Of a DNA stretch of 22,881 bases, positions 1 through 10,802 are shown one piece after another. The DNA is taken from NCBI GenBank assembly GCA_036897625.1, contig JAYMTA010000937.1:1-22881 (forward strand), written 5' to 3'. Positions within the stretch are counted from its first letter, which is position 1; every line of letters begins with the position of its first letter. Origin of the DNA: Pelargonium cotyledonis (lineage: Eukaryota; Streptophyta; Magnoliopsida; Geraniales; Geraniaceae). Made by a program: the position numbers and the translations under genes. The notes below the pieces were generated by a model. The model was given only the letters and a program-made list of their open reading frames with translations, was not told where the DNA came from and ran no database searches.

Positions 1-1
1 C

Positions 2-260
2 CCTGCTCCATCCGTTTTCACTTGTGCATGTCATTAATGTTGCCACCTCAACTTGTCACGCCACCAATGTACATCCACGCCAGCCAAAATGAAACGTTTT
101 GCTTGAAATTGTCTCATGCAGCTTATTTGCGTAAATCAAAGACGCCGTTTTTGACCTAATTAAAAAAAAAATGTTTCGTTTTGGCTGACATGGATGTCCA
201 ACGTGGCAAGCTGAGGTGTCAACATTGATGGCGTGGACAAGTGAAACCGACTGTAGCAGG
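2..260. mobile_element. Foldback (long inverted-repeat) element, cut by left window edge
   Basis: The left arm (about 2-100) and right arm (about 167-260) are imperfect reverse complements. For example, left TTCACTTGTGCATGTCAT pairs with the reverse complement of the right arm, TTCACTTGTCCACGCCAT, and GCCAAAATGAAACGTTTT pairs with GCCAAAACGAAACATTTT. The arms are about 90 bp and flank a spacer of about 65 bp. The complementarity reaches the first bases of the window, so the true left end and any target-site duplication cannot be seen. No coding capacity is present. This looks like a non-autonomous foldback or Mutator-like MITE; the superfamily is inferred only from the long arms. Confidence 0.7.
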
Positions 261-1400
261 TCAAGTGAACTAAGTTATAAAAAATAGACAAGTCGATGGA
301 CCAAAACAAGTGAAAACCCTATCGAGGGTCAACTCTAAAATTTCAACTAGCACAAGGGGTATGGAACCAATTTACCCTTCAAATAAAAAATAAAAAATAA
401 ATAAAAAGTATACTTTTCTTGGGCCGTTTGGATTATCGTAGGCCTTGACATGCCGTTTCTCTAGCCCAACATGTATCTCGCACCCGGCTGGCAACGTGGA
501 GACGTTATTCAATTGTAAACTAATGGCGGTCCTTAGAACTAGAGGCTATAATCGAATTGGATTTAATTTGGATTTTGGATTGGAACATAGGCCGATTTTA
601 ATTGAAACAATTTTTTTTTAATTAATCGGATAAATTTGCTTCTTTCACACTAAAATGAACGAATTTGTCTGATCTAACCCGATCCGGAATACATCGTATC
701 ACACAAATTCGCTCATTATGAATTGGTTGAATGTCTAAACACTCCCAAAAATGAAATTGACTTCTTTGTGTTTAAAATTTTGTTTGGTTAGAGTGTAATA
801 ATTGAAGTAATTACCATAAAACTCTTAATAGGAGTCATTTGATTTGAAAAAAATTTTTAGAAACACGTGCAATAAGCTTTAAGTACACGAGTCATATGCA
901 ATTGCCACTTTCTACACGTATATGTTTGTAAACAAGAATCCAATTGGTTTTATATACACATAATAGTGTAATCACGTGATGAATAGAATTTACAAAAGCC
1001 GGGGTGTTTTAAGAATTCTGGGAAATGAAACTTGAAACAGTAGAAAGAATAAAATCAAGTGGAAATCAGCAACATTGCAACATCAACATCCACATCTTAG
1101 TAACAAACTGACCAAGTAAAATTCAAAATTGAACAAAGGTCTAGCTACAGTACAGTAAACTGACCAGTAGTTCAGTTTTATATATCCCCATAAATGGGCC
1201 ATAAAAAAACATTTGTTTTTAAAAGCAACTCTTCTTTGCACATTTGGTTTCACCTGTCTGTATCAGTATCGATGTCTATCCAGCTCTATCAATAGTATCC
1301 AATACTTATTTTACAAAAATAAAGAGACCATTGTCTCTGACTCTCACTGTATCTCCGCTAGGTACAGTCTTCTGCACAACCAAAATTTCTTAATAAACCA
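261..1400. other. AT-rich intergenic stretch, no gene recognised
   Basis: Only short open frames are present, none with recognisable protein similarity or splice-site support. Around 560-700 there is a low-complexity segment (TTTAATTTGGATTTTGGATT, then ACCCGATCCGG at about 678-688). It resembles in composition a segment near 21290-21540 that also contains ACCCGATCCGG, perhaps relics of one dispersed repeat. About 1400-1545 is likely the 3'UTR of the minus-strand SEC23-like gene. Confidence 0.5.
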
Positions 1401-1545
1401 CCACTCCACATGATCATTCCTAAATGCACCCACAGCTTCAAAAGCTTGAACTCAAGGTAACATGGCAAGATTCGGCATATTCGAGCAGGTATGACTTGAG
1501 AAATGTGCGTTTTGCTCCCATTGTAATTAATTAGTGGTTGATCTT

Positions 1546-2934
1546 CTACTTAATGTATTCCAAAACACTCTGGGTTATTTCTTCAAGGAAGGAAACAAAA
1601 CCCATGACACTTGTGAACCCAAGTCCGTCAACATCCTGTTCCTCTATTAGATAGTTCTCAAAAGCTGTGGCATCATCATGACCTCCCCGGATGAATATCA
1701 GTTTTGGAGTGATGCTTCTTTCTTGCTTCAATCTATTTATGGTAGACCTCAATAAACCTGAAACCACAACAAAGAGGCAAAATCATGTTTTCATACTTCT
1801 ACAACTGCAGTAGTATAATCAAGGATGAAATAATAAACAACTTACAGTCATGGGGTGGAGGAAAAGGAAGGGAAGGGTCTGCTGTCGAAGAATAGAACAC
1901 AATTAGAGTTGTGAATGCGTCAAGGAAAAATATTGGACTGCCACTGGTTATTAGTGCAGCACGACTCAATGAGTGTCGTGGATATGCCTGTTTATCTGGG
2001 GTGGCATACGACATTAGAAGTGGATACACGGCACGATGAAGGGAACTTGGTTCCAGTGCACTGCATCACAAATTTAGGAAAGATAAGTTGCATCTCTATG
2101 TTGCTCTCTCCAATTGCGAATTTATTCTTAAAAGGAAGATATTTTAAGATCCATTACCTGAAAAGGCATTGTAGATAGATCCGGTAATCTGGGTGAACAC
2201 CTTCCTCATGATAGCGGAGAAGAGGATTCCGAAGCAAAGCAAATACTAAGCGAGGTAATGACTGCAATTGTGGGCATTGTGAGAATGCAACATCAACCTG
2301 GGCAGTTATTGAACTTCCATTCTTGTATTGGACGATCTTATAAGCATCGTTATACTGAGCTGTGAGAATTACTAGCCAATCATGAAGCAATGCCCGGCCC
2401 TCTCGAACTCCTTGATCCAAAGAGGCCAATATAACCTAAAGAGTAAATTGAGCACATAAGCAATGATTTGTGGACTGAATACTTTCTACTTCTAGAAGCA
2501 TTAGGTAATACGGAAATTACATATTGTCCCAGAAACTTCCATGAATGTAAACCATATGCAACCAAAAACCATACCACAATTGCAAAATCTGATTCAAACC
2601 TTAAGATTGCATGTGTAACTTTTTGCTTAACTAAAAAAAATTTCTCAGCGTATTTTAACCACCCACAGTTCACCAGATAAGTGGTCTCACAGGAACCAAA
2701 AAATGAATGACTATATTAGCAACTCAGTGAAACATCTTATTGTATCCAAATGAGGGAGTATGTTAAGAGTGTATAATTAATATTGGCCTTTAACTATAAG
2801 CTTAAGCTTTATTGAGCTGGTCCTTTATAGGCCACATCCCAACTGATGAACTGGATGATTTAAATCCCACTCAGAATTGCAAGATAACAATTTCTTTGAG
2901 CAAGCGAGATACACACAAAGGGCGCGCTCCTGTG

Positions 2935-2979
<45 letters not shown>

Positions 2980-5900
2980 ACGGGGGTTGTAAATTACCTT
3001 GTGAACAAGTATTGATAGAACCACTTCAGGGTCCACATTGTCATAAAGAACATTAATGCTATCTGCAGTTCCATATTGCAAAGTTCGAATCCTTAATCGT
3101 CTTTTAAGGGAGTATTTGGATCTGCATAAACATACATCACATCAAGCTATCTCATAAAAATCAAAAGAAGACTAATTTAAATTAATGGTCAAGAAAAATA
3201 ATGGCAAATTTCCAAGCTTATAAAAATTAAGTGGAAAGTTACATGATGCAATGAATCGAAACAAGGTATTCAAGAATCAGCAGACGAATTTTTGGACAAA
3301 AAAGAATTTGAACGAACAAAGACCACATTTAATAGAAATTTACACGCGAACTGGCCATAATGCATGATTGCATATTTCTTGTAGTTACCAGGTAAAGGCG
3401 TAAAGCCAAAACATTTATCATCCTTCAATTCAACCATTTTTTTCTGACAACTTAATACAATTCTTGAGGCCCATGCAACGAAAAATATAGGCCAACATCA
3501 AGGAAAGAGCTGAGAAAGAATAAAAAAAATACAAAAAATGCAGCTATCTAGTACGAGCAAATGTACAACGTAATATATTTCTAGTAAGAAAACTTATTAA
3601 AGAAAGAAGGCCAGTGCACTAAAAATAAGGGAACTTTCAGAATCTGTAATATCTATAAATGTAAAGTTACGCAATGAATAGAAACTACTAGCACAGACGA
3701 CTGCAAAATTAAATATCATTGAAAAGTTAGCTTAATCTGATGTATAGGAACCTTCATCCACAGAAAGTATTATTGCTTTCCTCTACCCAGATGAATCATT
3801 TTAAACAAGGGGGTAAATTAATCAGAGCAGAGCCTATAGTTCCAGACATGGAGACACCCATTTCCAGCTGTGTCAATTGTCATCCCATTAAATGTACCAT
3901 TTAAGTCATCTCAAACAGAGAGAACATACCAAAATTTACTAGACATTGAGCATTGAAAAAACAAATGTAAGAGAAAACAAGCTTCAACATCTTGCCTACT
4001 CTATAACATGAAAGGATCCTGCCAATCATTCAACAGATCATCATCATCTTAGGCAGTACTAATGTTTAAAGATAGAGATAATTTACATAGAGCGGGTGAG
4101 AAGACAAGAAGATCAAGAATTCAATTTCATATTCACACTACAAGTCAAGCTACGGTTCAGTAGGTTTGACCATACCTACTTGAAGAAACAGATGCGGAAC
4201 TTGAAAGCTCCTCAGGAGGCACAACAACAGTATACTGAAATGCAATCTGTATCATAGGAGGTTCTGAAGAATGTCTGCAAAAACCAGTGTAAGATAACTT
4301 TTAATGTTACAACTTGTGTATATATATAATTTAGACGGGTAAAACTAGATTTATTTAGTAGTAGGACCATATACAGAACAAGCAGATCATGGTGTCAAAT
4401 ACTGAATAACATTACTTCATAAAAAAATCATTTTTTTGGGTGGGGGCATTTAAATAGTGAGATGAATACCATAGTTAGCACATGCAAGAAAATTAAGTGG
4501 ATAATTTGACTCAGATTACTATAGCACGTTCAGCATATGATAAATATTGTACCTGGAAAATCCAACAGTATTAGAAAAATCGAAGTCATAAGCAAATGTG
4601 GCAAAAGAATCACAACAAATGATGTGCTGAACATTTTCATACTGAGGATCTGCAAAGAAATGGCCATACTGCAAAAAGATAAAGCAAGCACAATAAGTAA
4701 GACATAAAAGTGTCATGAAAACTGCAAGCATTGAACCACAATTTAATCACTTACACTATGACCAAGTTTGAATTCTGAGGAAGTCCTCAAACGCAGTATA
4801 CAATTAAAAGCATATGGTCGACTTAGCATCCGGTACCTGCATAAAATGCAATTCAGAAAAATGAAACATTAAATAAAAAATTTACCAATGGAAAAATATG
4901 AATTATCAGACGCACTTGAATGCAAACTACTAAAACTGGAATCTTTATCATTTCATAAAAGTCATCCCAGTGTGTTTGTCAGTGTACAAATTACACGCAC
5001 TAAGCCATCCAAACACAGGGATGGCCCCAAGCGGTTCTTGGGAAAATGGGATCAAGAACTAAAGACGTGCGTTTCTTGAGGCGCTTATCCATGGCAGGCT
5101 TGCCAATTGAACAAGCTGTTTGGGATAACATACAAATCACAGGATTAATCCTGTAGTTGAATGCATAAACTGTCATTCTGTTTCTCCATGATACTCACAT
5201 ATCCTGGGGAAGTGTAGAATCATCGGTGTTCGAATACAAGAACAATGAGCCTCCACTTTCGATGCTTAGAAACTTCAGAGATGCCAAGTCAGTATACTCA
5301 TTTGTAGCAGCAAACACATCTACACAGACACCTGCTTGGGCAGCAACAGCAGCCTGTAAAATAAACGTTAACTTTCACACTTACCCAAACATGAAGCTAA
5401 GAATGCAACAAGACAAAAGTCAAACAAAATTCACCAGATCTTTGTAGAAAGGAGTCTGCTCAGGAAGTAGAGCACGGTCAGCATCCTCCCTTTTACTGGC
5501 ATATTGCTCACCATATCGTTTAGTATCTAGTTGCCCCGCACCATAATCAGGAGGCCCGGATAAGAAGGCAAAGACTCTAGCTGCACTCATTTTCAATGCA
5601 AATTATAGCATATATCATGTCCTCTAATACTACATAACGCGAAAAGGAACTCAAAACATATGTTTGAAGGTCACATTATCTGAGTAAAAATAGATGAAAT
5701 AAAACTTCAACACCATCATACCTAATGCGAAGGTGCTCCCATATTCTGATCCAAGATAACTGAAAAGGGCTTCCATTGCCGCCCCAAAACCTCGGCCACC
5801 CATCAAAACACTATCTACTCCATGCTCTGCACCTGAGGTTCTCTCCCATGAAGTCGTTGGTCTAAGTGTTTCAAGCGCAGAAGCGATACGGTCCTTACAA

Positions 5901-8190
5901 GTGTCCACCTGTAATATAGTAGTTTAGTAAGGATGGTACGAAAAAATTGTAAAGAATATAATCACAATCTGCACATGATTTAGGAATTATAATGAGGGTA
6001 TACTACTTTCTAAATCTAGTCATTTAATAATTAGTAAATTCCCCACCCGAGCAAAATGAAAAGGTGATATAACCCAGCATTACCGGAGCCAAAAATTGTA
6101 ACAAAGGCATGACATCTTCAAGCTCAATTGGAAGGCTACCCTCTGTATCGGGAGGGATGAAAACATTCTTTACGATTGGTATAGGCCCCTGAACATCATA
6201 CAACCCAATTTTGTGGCTGAAAGTAGCTAGCCCAAACAATGCACCAGGCCCAAGAGCTGCAAAAAAAAAAGGGATAAATTTTCAGATCAGAGGACAGAAC
6301 TCAGGCAGGAATGAAATTGGATGTCATTATGATCTAGCAATTATCAACCTTCTAAAGCTGCTAAGAGTGCACTTTTTGTAAGTTCCAAAAATTCTTCAGA
6401 GGCTGCAGAGAAAGCCAACAGAATGTAATTATTAATGTGCCAGCCACAAAGAAAGAAAGAAAGAATACATTACACAGGGCAGCAAGTTAGTTCTCGAAGT
6501 AATAATTTAAATAAAACAGATTCAATAGACAAAGGAAAAGCTTAGAGCAGATTTCGATAATAAAACAAAAGGCTTGGAACGGCATGACTCGCAAATCCTT
6601 TTGCTTACAAATATTATTATCCCCGCCGAAACGTCATGAATGTAGCCCAAACCCAACCATTACTCAACACTTAAAAATAGTAAAATCCCATGTCATGCAT
6701 ATTTAGCAGATGTCATCAATCTCAACCAACGTATTTCTATTCTAGATGCATTCCAATGAGAAAAGATCACCTGGTCAAAATTCTATGGCCAAACATTTTG
6801 GTCACGAGGAAGTTATACTTAAAGGAAATTCATCAGGATGGCCTAGTTGGAGATGAACTGAGCTAATATTAGTTGTAGAAAACTAACACTGAATCACTAA
6901 AATGATCAAGGATATAGATGCACTCTTTTATGTAAATAATTTGTACATAAAAAAAAGTTTAAAATCTTTTTAACAGTCAGGGAGTAATCAGAATATCAAA
7001 TAGACATGTTTAACAATATTAATCTAGCACAACGACAATATGTACTCTAATCTGGAAAACCCTAGGGAGAACCTAGAAGACACAATTGAAGCCTTACAAT
7101 TACCATATTTTCACCTTTTGATACAATTTCTATATTCTATCATGTACTCATGACAGACAACAATGAAAAATATCGCATATAAGCATATTTCATATCGGAT
7201 AAAGAATTTAAAATGCAACTATGTACAATCTTAATGAACAAAATAACCAGAAGGGATCGTACAAGCCAAATCAACAGCGGCAACATAGACTGGACGAGCT
7301 TCCATTGTTTCTCCATCCCCATCTTCCTCTGAAACACAGAAACAAAAGAAATGTTGATAACCGCAGCAAAAATAATTCTGCATAGATACCCAAGAAAAAA
7401 AGTAAGCATCCCCTAATGGAGCCAAGAACAAGTATTAAAATTGCATTAGGCAAGCTGATCGTAAAGGATGAAGGAAGAAAGAAGAAGCAAACGTAAAATG
7501 CATATCCCAAAGGATCCTCTCATTTACCTCTCCTCCATAAGCAAATGAATAGATCATAACACAATTGTAAACCATCAAAGTTAATGAACTTCAATTCCTT
7601 AAAACTGCTTAGGCCCTTCATGAATGGTTACCAAAACAAAAATCTGGGTGAACTGAGACCCTTCAAATACAATCAATTCCAAGTTTTATCTCTACTTCAC
7701 AATTACAGTAAAAACAAAAACAAAAATTCTGTACTCTAAACTAAGATTCCTCTCGAGAGCTCAAAATCACCCTCATTTCCTTCTCTTCATTTGCCTCAAT
7801 TCAATAGACTTCGAATAAGACCACACTGAAAGCGAGCAAACAAAAACACCGAGTCAACTCACCGGGCAACTCGAGATCTATGAACGAAGACATCATCCCC
7901 GGGCAAGAATGAGGAGGGGATCAGCGAGCCACGGCCTCGGAGGAAAGTCCGTTGAGAGTCCCACAGAGAGAGCAATTCCACGCCCACTGCTCGAGCTCAC
8001 ATTTCGTATTGAAGTACGCCCAGCAGTTCTCGCACCTCGGAAGCAAGTGCCCGTCGGATCCGTAAGCCGGCGGGGCACCGTTCTCGTCCACCGCCGCGAA
8101 CGGCGTCACCGTAACACCCCATGGAAGGCCAGAATTTTCCTGCGCATCTGGATCAGATGGAAATCGCGAAACTGTGGCTCGAACTGCCAT
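1546..8190 (-). CDS. SEC23: SEC23-like COPII coat protein (At2g27460-type), 14 exons, with in-frame TGA at codon 90
   Basis: SEC23 is the inner COPII coat subunit. It pairs with SEC24 and activates the SAR1 GTPase during ER-to-Golgi budding. Exons in translation order: 7863-8190, 7263-7328, 6349-6402, 6084-6256, 5722-5908, 5435-5580, 5199-5353, 4755-4836, 4553-4668, 4176-4274, 2998-3121, 2158-2435, 1846-2060, 1546-1757. All introns are GT-AG and phases join without a break, giving 744 codons plus stop, the length I recall for At2g27460. The zinc finger shows Cys 53, 56, 73 and 76 (CENC...CSLC). The trunk fold runs from about residue 117 (RPVYVAAVDLAS), the beta-sandwich and helical parts follow (YRMLSRPYAFNCILRLRT at 371), and the gelsolin-like end includes FIRGGHDDATAFENYL. 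The start ATGGC at 8190 has good plant context. The oddity is that codon 90 is TGA (7921-7923), yet the same frame continues downstream with family-like residues (MMSSFIDLELP). The gene is therefore a recent nonsense allele, an N-terminally shortened protein from Met99, or carries a base error. Family assignment is firm; functional state is uncertain. Confidence 0.88.
2935..2979. repeat. Compound (AT)n(AG)n microsatellite in an intron of the SEC23-like gene
   Basis: About nine AT units (2935-2952) run straight into about thirteen AG units (2953-2979). On the gene's strand this is a long CT tract followed by an AT tract, starting only about 18 nt downstream of the donor of exon 11 (exon low end 2998). 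It is likely polymorphic in length. Confidence 0.95.
3122..4175 (-). other. Long intron of the SEC23-like gene, no other content seen
   Basis: This 1,054-bp intron separates the exon ending in a serine-rich segment (4176-4274) from the exon beginning SKYSLKRRLRIRT (2998-3121). I see no open frame, RNA gene or repeat of note in it. Confidence 0.75.
7921..7923 (-). other. In-frame TGA in exon 1 of the SEC23-like gene
   Basis: The minus strand reads GCT CGC TGA TCC CCT CCT CAT, that is, Val-Ala-Arg-stop-Ser-Pro-Pro-His. The relatives I recall have a Tyr-Ser pair after Ala-Arg. The frame resumes similarity straight after the stop and exon 1 ends in the correct phase at a GTGAGT donor (7862 downward). 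It therefore reads as a substitution, not a frameshift. The next in-frame Met codons are a tandem ATG ATG (residues 99-100). Starting there would give about 646 residues without the zinc finger. Confidence 0.85.
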
Positions 8191-8339
8191 GGATTCTTAG
8201 TGTTCTGGATTTGTTTTGGTCGATGCTTTACTCGGGAAACAACCAGCGAGGGAAGATTGTGAGTGAGGGGTGTAGGTTAGGTGAAGTGTTCTTGCACGGC
8301 GCAAGTTAGCATAGACTGCCCAGAGCGTTCCACATAAAC

Positions 8340-8470
8340 TGGACCAGTCGTTGAGTGACACACCAGCAAAGGTGTTCGCTGACGTGGAAAACTGGTTGGG
8401 CCGAGAAACTGTACTCTGTTTGCAACATTGGGCCCTGAATTGGGCCTGTAACTCTTGGCCCACTGGAATC
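8340..8470. promoter_or_regulatory. Shared divergent promoter with a site II (TGGGCC) cluster
   Basis: TGGGCC occurs at 8397-8402, 8429-8434 and 8441-8446, and its complement GGCCCA at 8457-8462: four copies in 66 bp. A GACGTGG core lies at about 8381-8387. Site II motifs (TGGGCC/T) bind TCP factors and are known to be enriched upstream of plant genes for mitochondrial and ribosomal proteins, which suits the IF1-like gene on the plus side. The same region lies only 150-270 bp upstream of the SEC23-like start on the minus side, so it may serve both genes. Motif positions are seen directly; function is inferred. Confidence 0.6.
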
Positions 8471-8627
8471 GATCCAGGATTAACTGATTTAGCCGAATCT
8501 GTTTTTGTTCCCGCGACTCAGTCCAATCGGCCCGGTCTTCAAAACCGCCCGAACTCTCCGCCATTCTCTTCATTCTGAAGAATCTGAGCTCTCTCACTGG
8601 TCGCTTCTCCGTCGCGACAACTGATAG

Positions 8628-9152
8628 GTTATACATTTCGTCGTTTCTCTGTTTTTGTTTCAATTCCACGCGCACTGATTTTTCTGGTTGAGTTTTTCTG
8701 TGTATCGATGTTGTTTGTGATGTCTTTTGTTGCGTATTTTTGAGATTTCATGAAATTTCAATCAACGAGTATCAATTTTCTTCGCCAATGGTTTATATCT
8801 CGTATATTACTTACATTTTACACCATGATTTACTTCTGTTGAGGTCGCTAAGATTTAGGAGAATCGTCACTCACTTGGAATTTGGATTTCAGTTCATGTC
8901 ATTGATCATGTATTCTGCTCATTAGATAACATTGATATTAAGCTTAGGTGCTATTTTGTGATTGTAAGTGTGGATCATTGTTTAAGGGGAGATGATAAAG
9001 CGGAGATAGAAATGTGTGCCTTCGTATTGTGGAAAGTGATTGTTTAGGTTCAGTATGTGTGCTTGATTCTGGACATTTTGTGTAATTCAATCAATTTGGA
9101 GGTTTTTGCAAGAGAGAGGCTCATTGTCCATATTCCATATTGTTGTGTGTAG
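8628..9152 (+). other. Probable 5'UTR intron of the IF1-like gene
   Basis: A donor (GATAG followed by GTTATA at 8628) and an acceptor (GTGTGTAG at 9151-9152) bracket an AT- and T-rich stretch of 525 bp. The acceptor lies 16 nt before the ATG at 9169. The bases upstream of the donor (about 8570-8627, rich in TCTC) look like a plant leader. Transcript support is not available here. Confidence 0.5.
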
Positions 9153-9168
9153 ATAATAATCAACTACA

Positions 9169-10464
9169 ATGGCTATGAGGATGGTTGCAAGATATGTACC
9201 ACGGAGGTACTCAAGTAGCGGCAAAATTCTGAGTGAGGAGGAAAAGGCAGTAGAAAATATGTACATTATGGTAACTTTCAATTCCATTTAATATGTTTAC
9301 AGATGCAATACTTTACAGGCTGTTACGTGTGATGTTGTTTGGATGGGGATCCCTGAGAGTGATGACTTCAGCTTTTGTATTTTTGTTCGTAATTTGTAGC
9401 TCTCCTTTTGATATTTTCTGCTTCATATTTATGATATATTGATATATTCATTGTATTTTCCCCTTTCCGGTATGTTCCATTAATTTTCAGATTTTCAAAT
9501 TTCTTAATGCTAAGATTTTTGTCTATTTTCTACTGTTTTTCCCCAAGGTGATTGATTGATTGTGTGAATTTATTAAGGTCCAATATTCTAGCTAAAATTC
9601 TAGGATTTTCATTTTTGTTTGCTCGCATGTGTGCATGATCCTCATTTTAGAGAGAGAGAGAGAGGTGGCATATCAATTTGCAACTAAATCATCAATACCT
9701 CCAAGACATTATTCCGATTTTGAAAAACGTGAAAGATTGAATATAGTTTTTAAATTCTTCTCTTTAATCATGTCTATTCGCAATTTTGTTTAACTATTTA
9801 ATGAGTGATTTGTCTTGTGGCAGAAAACTGAGCAAGAGAAATTGGAGAGGCTTGCACAAAAGGTACTATAGCAACATGCCTTTCACTGACCTTCTCTTGA
9901 CATTTTGCATAGAGAGAGAGAGTCGTATTTTTTTTAAGTCAAAATATTGTTAGTCATATCTTTTGGTGGTTAGGCTTCTTCTTTCTCTATCCCAAATTGG
10001 AGTTCCTTGATACTGATTATTGGTTAATATCTTAGTACTCTCCTTAATGAAACAAATCAGAACTTGATAATCAGATATGCCTACTCATTATGTGCTAATA
10101 ATAATAAACTCTTCAGGCACTCAGTAAAGCTCTCTGGTCTGATTTGTTGGTGTATTGAATGTTAAACAAGACTATTATGTATCTTCTTTTCTTCACAACT
10201 CACAACTTTATAGATTAAGGCTAGACTGATTATCCAGATCTGGTTTAAGATGTGAAGATTGTATATGTGTTTGTACAAGTTAATCCAATGGTTAGTTTGA
10301 TTGAATTGTTATTGACTTGGGCAACACGTGCATAATGGGTTGAAAAAATGTAGGGTCCTAAAGTGGAAACGAATCCAACTACAAGCACTGGTGGTTCTGT
10401 GAATGATGCAAAACCAAGCGGCTCCATTTCCTCTGAATCAGAGAAAGTATCAACAAACAAGTGA
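9169..10464 (+). CDS. Mitochondrial ATPase inhibitor-like (IF1-type) small protein, At2g27730-like
   Basis: Three exons, 9169-9270, 9824-9862 and 10354-10464, all joined in phase 0, encode 83 residues. The N-terminus (MAMRMVARYVPRRYSSSGK) is rich in Arg and Ser and lacks acidic residues, as expected of a mitochondrial presequence. The middle (LSEEEKAVENMYIM, then KTEQEKLERLAQK) is a charged helix like the inhibitory helix of IF1 proteins, which bind F1 ATPase and block ATP hydrolysis when the membrane is de-energised. The C-terminus is a Ser/Thr/Gly-rich tail ending EKVSTNK. As I recall it, the Arabidopsis At2g27730 protein is longer and has a hydrophobic segment near its end; none is present here and none follows in frame, so this may be a shorter isoform or paralogue. 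Family assignment rests on recalled resemblance to At2g27730 and At5g04750. The long first-intron arrangement and the TCP-type promoter fit a constitutively expressed mitochondrial gene. Confidence 0.75.
9649..9664. repeat. (AG)8 microsatellite in intron 1 of the IF1-like gene
   Basis: A short perfect AG run lies inside the 553-bp intron between coding exons 1 and 2. A second short AG run follows near 9911-9922. Confidence 0.85.
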
Positions 10465-10802
10465 AGGCTTTGGATCCAAGACTTGAGTCTAAGATTAATA
10501 TGCTTTAGACATTTGGGCATGAGCAGGTTACAGGTGAAGGCTGCTTTGACATTTCAACTTGGTTGGAGGTGGATGAAAATAAACCCCTGTTATGTGCCAT
10601 TTACCTTTTTGTTTCATTTGATTGTTTTATGGTTATGTTTCATGCGATTTCAACCCAGTTTCATAAAGAAAAAACTACTCTCTTTTTGGTTCTTGAGGTT
10701 AAGAAATGTATGCTCTTTTTGCATTGTTAGGATTTATTTATCAGCTGCTCGTTGTTTCATTTGTGTTATGTGTAAGTGTATATGTTTTGGGTTTCAAAAC
10801 TG

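Noticed and set aside
7909..8262. 117-codon plus-strand open frame over SEC23-like exon 1
   Set aside because: It is antisense to a well-supported GC-rich exon and its residues resemble no family. It is a shadow frame.
8277..8675. 132-codon open frame on the minus strand in the divergent promoter
   Set aside because: It overlaps the site II cluster and likely leader of the IF1-like gene, has no recognisable domain and no splice support. It is probably chance openness.
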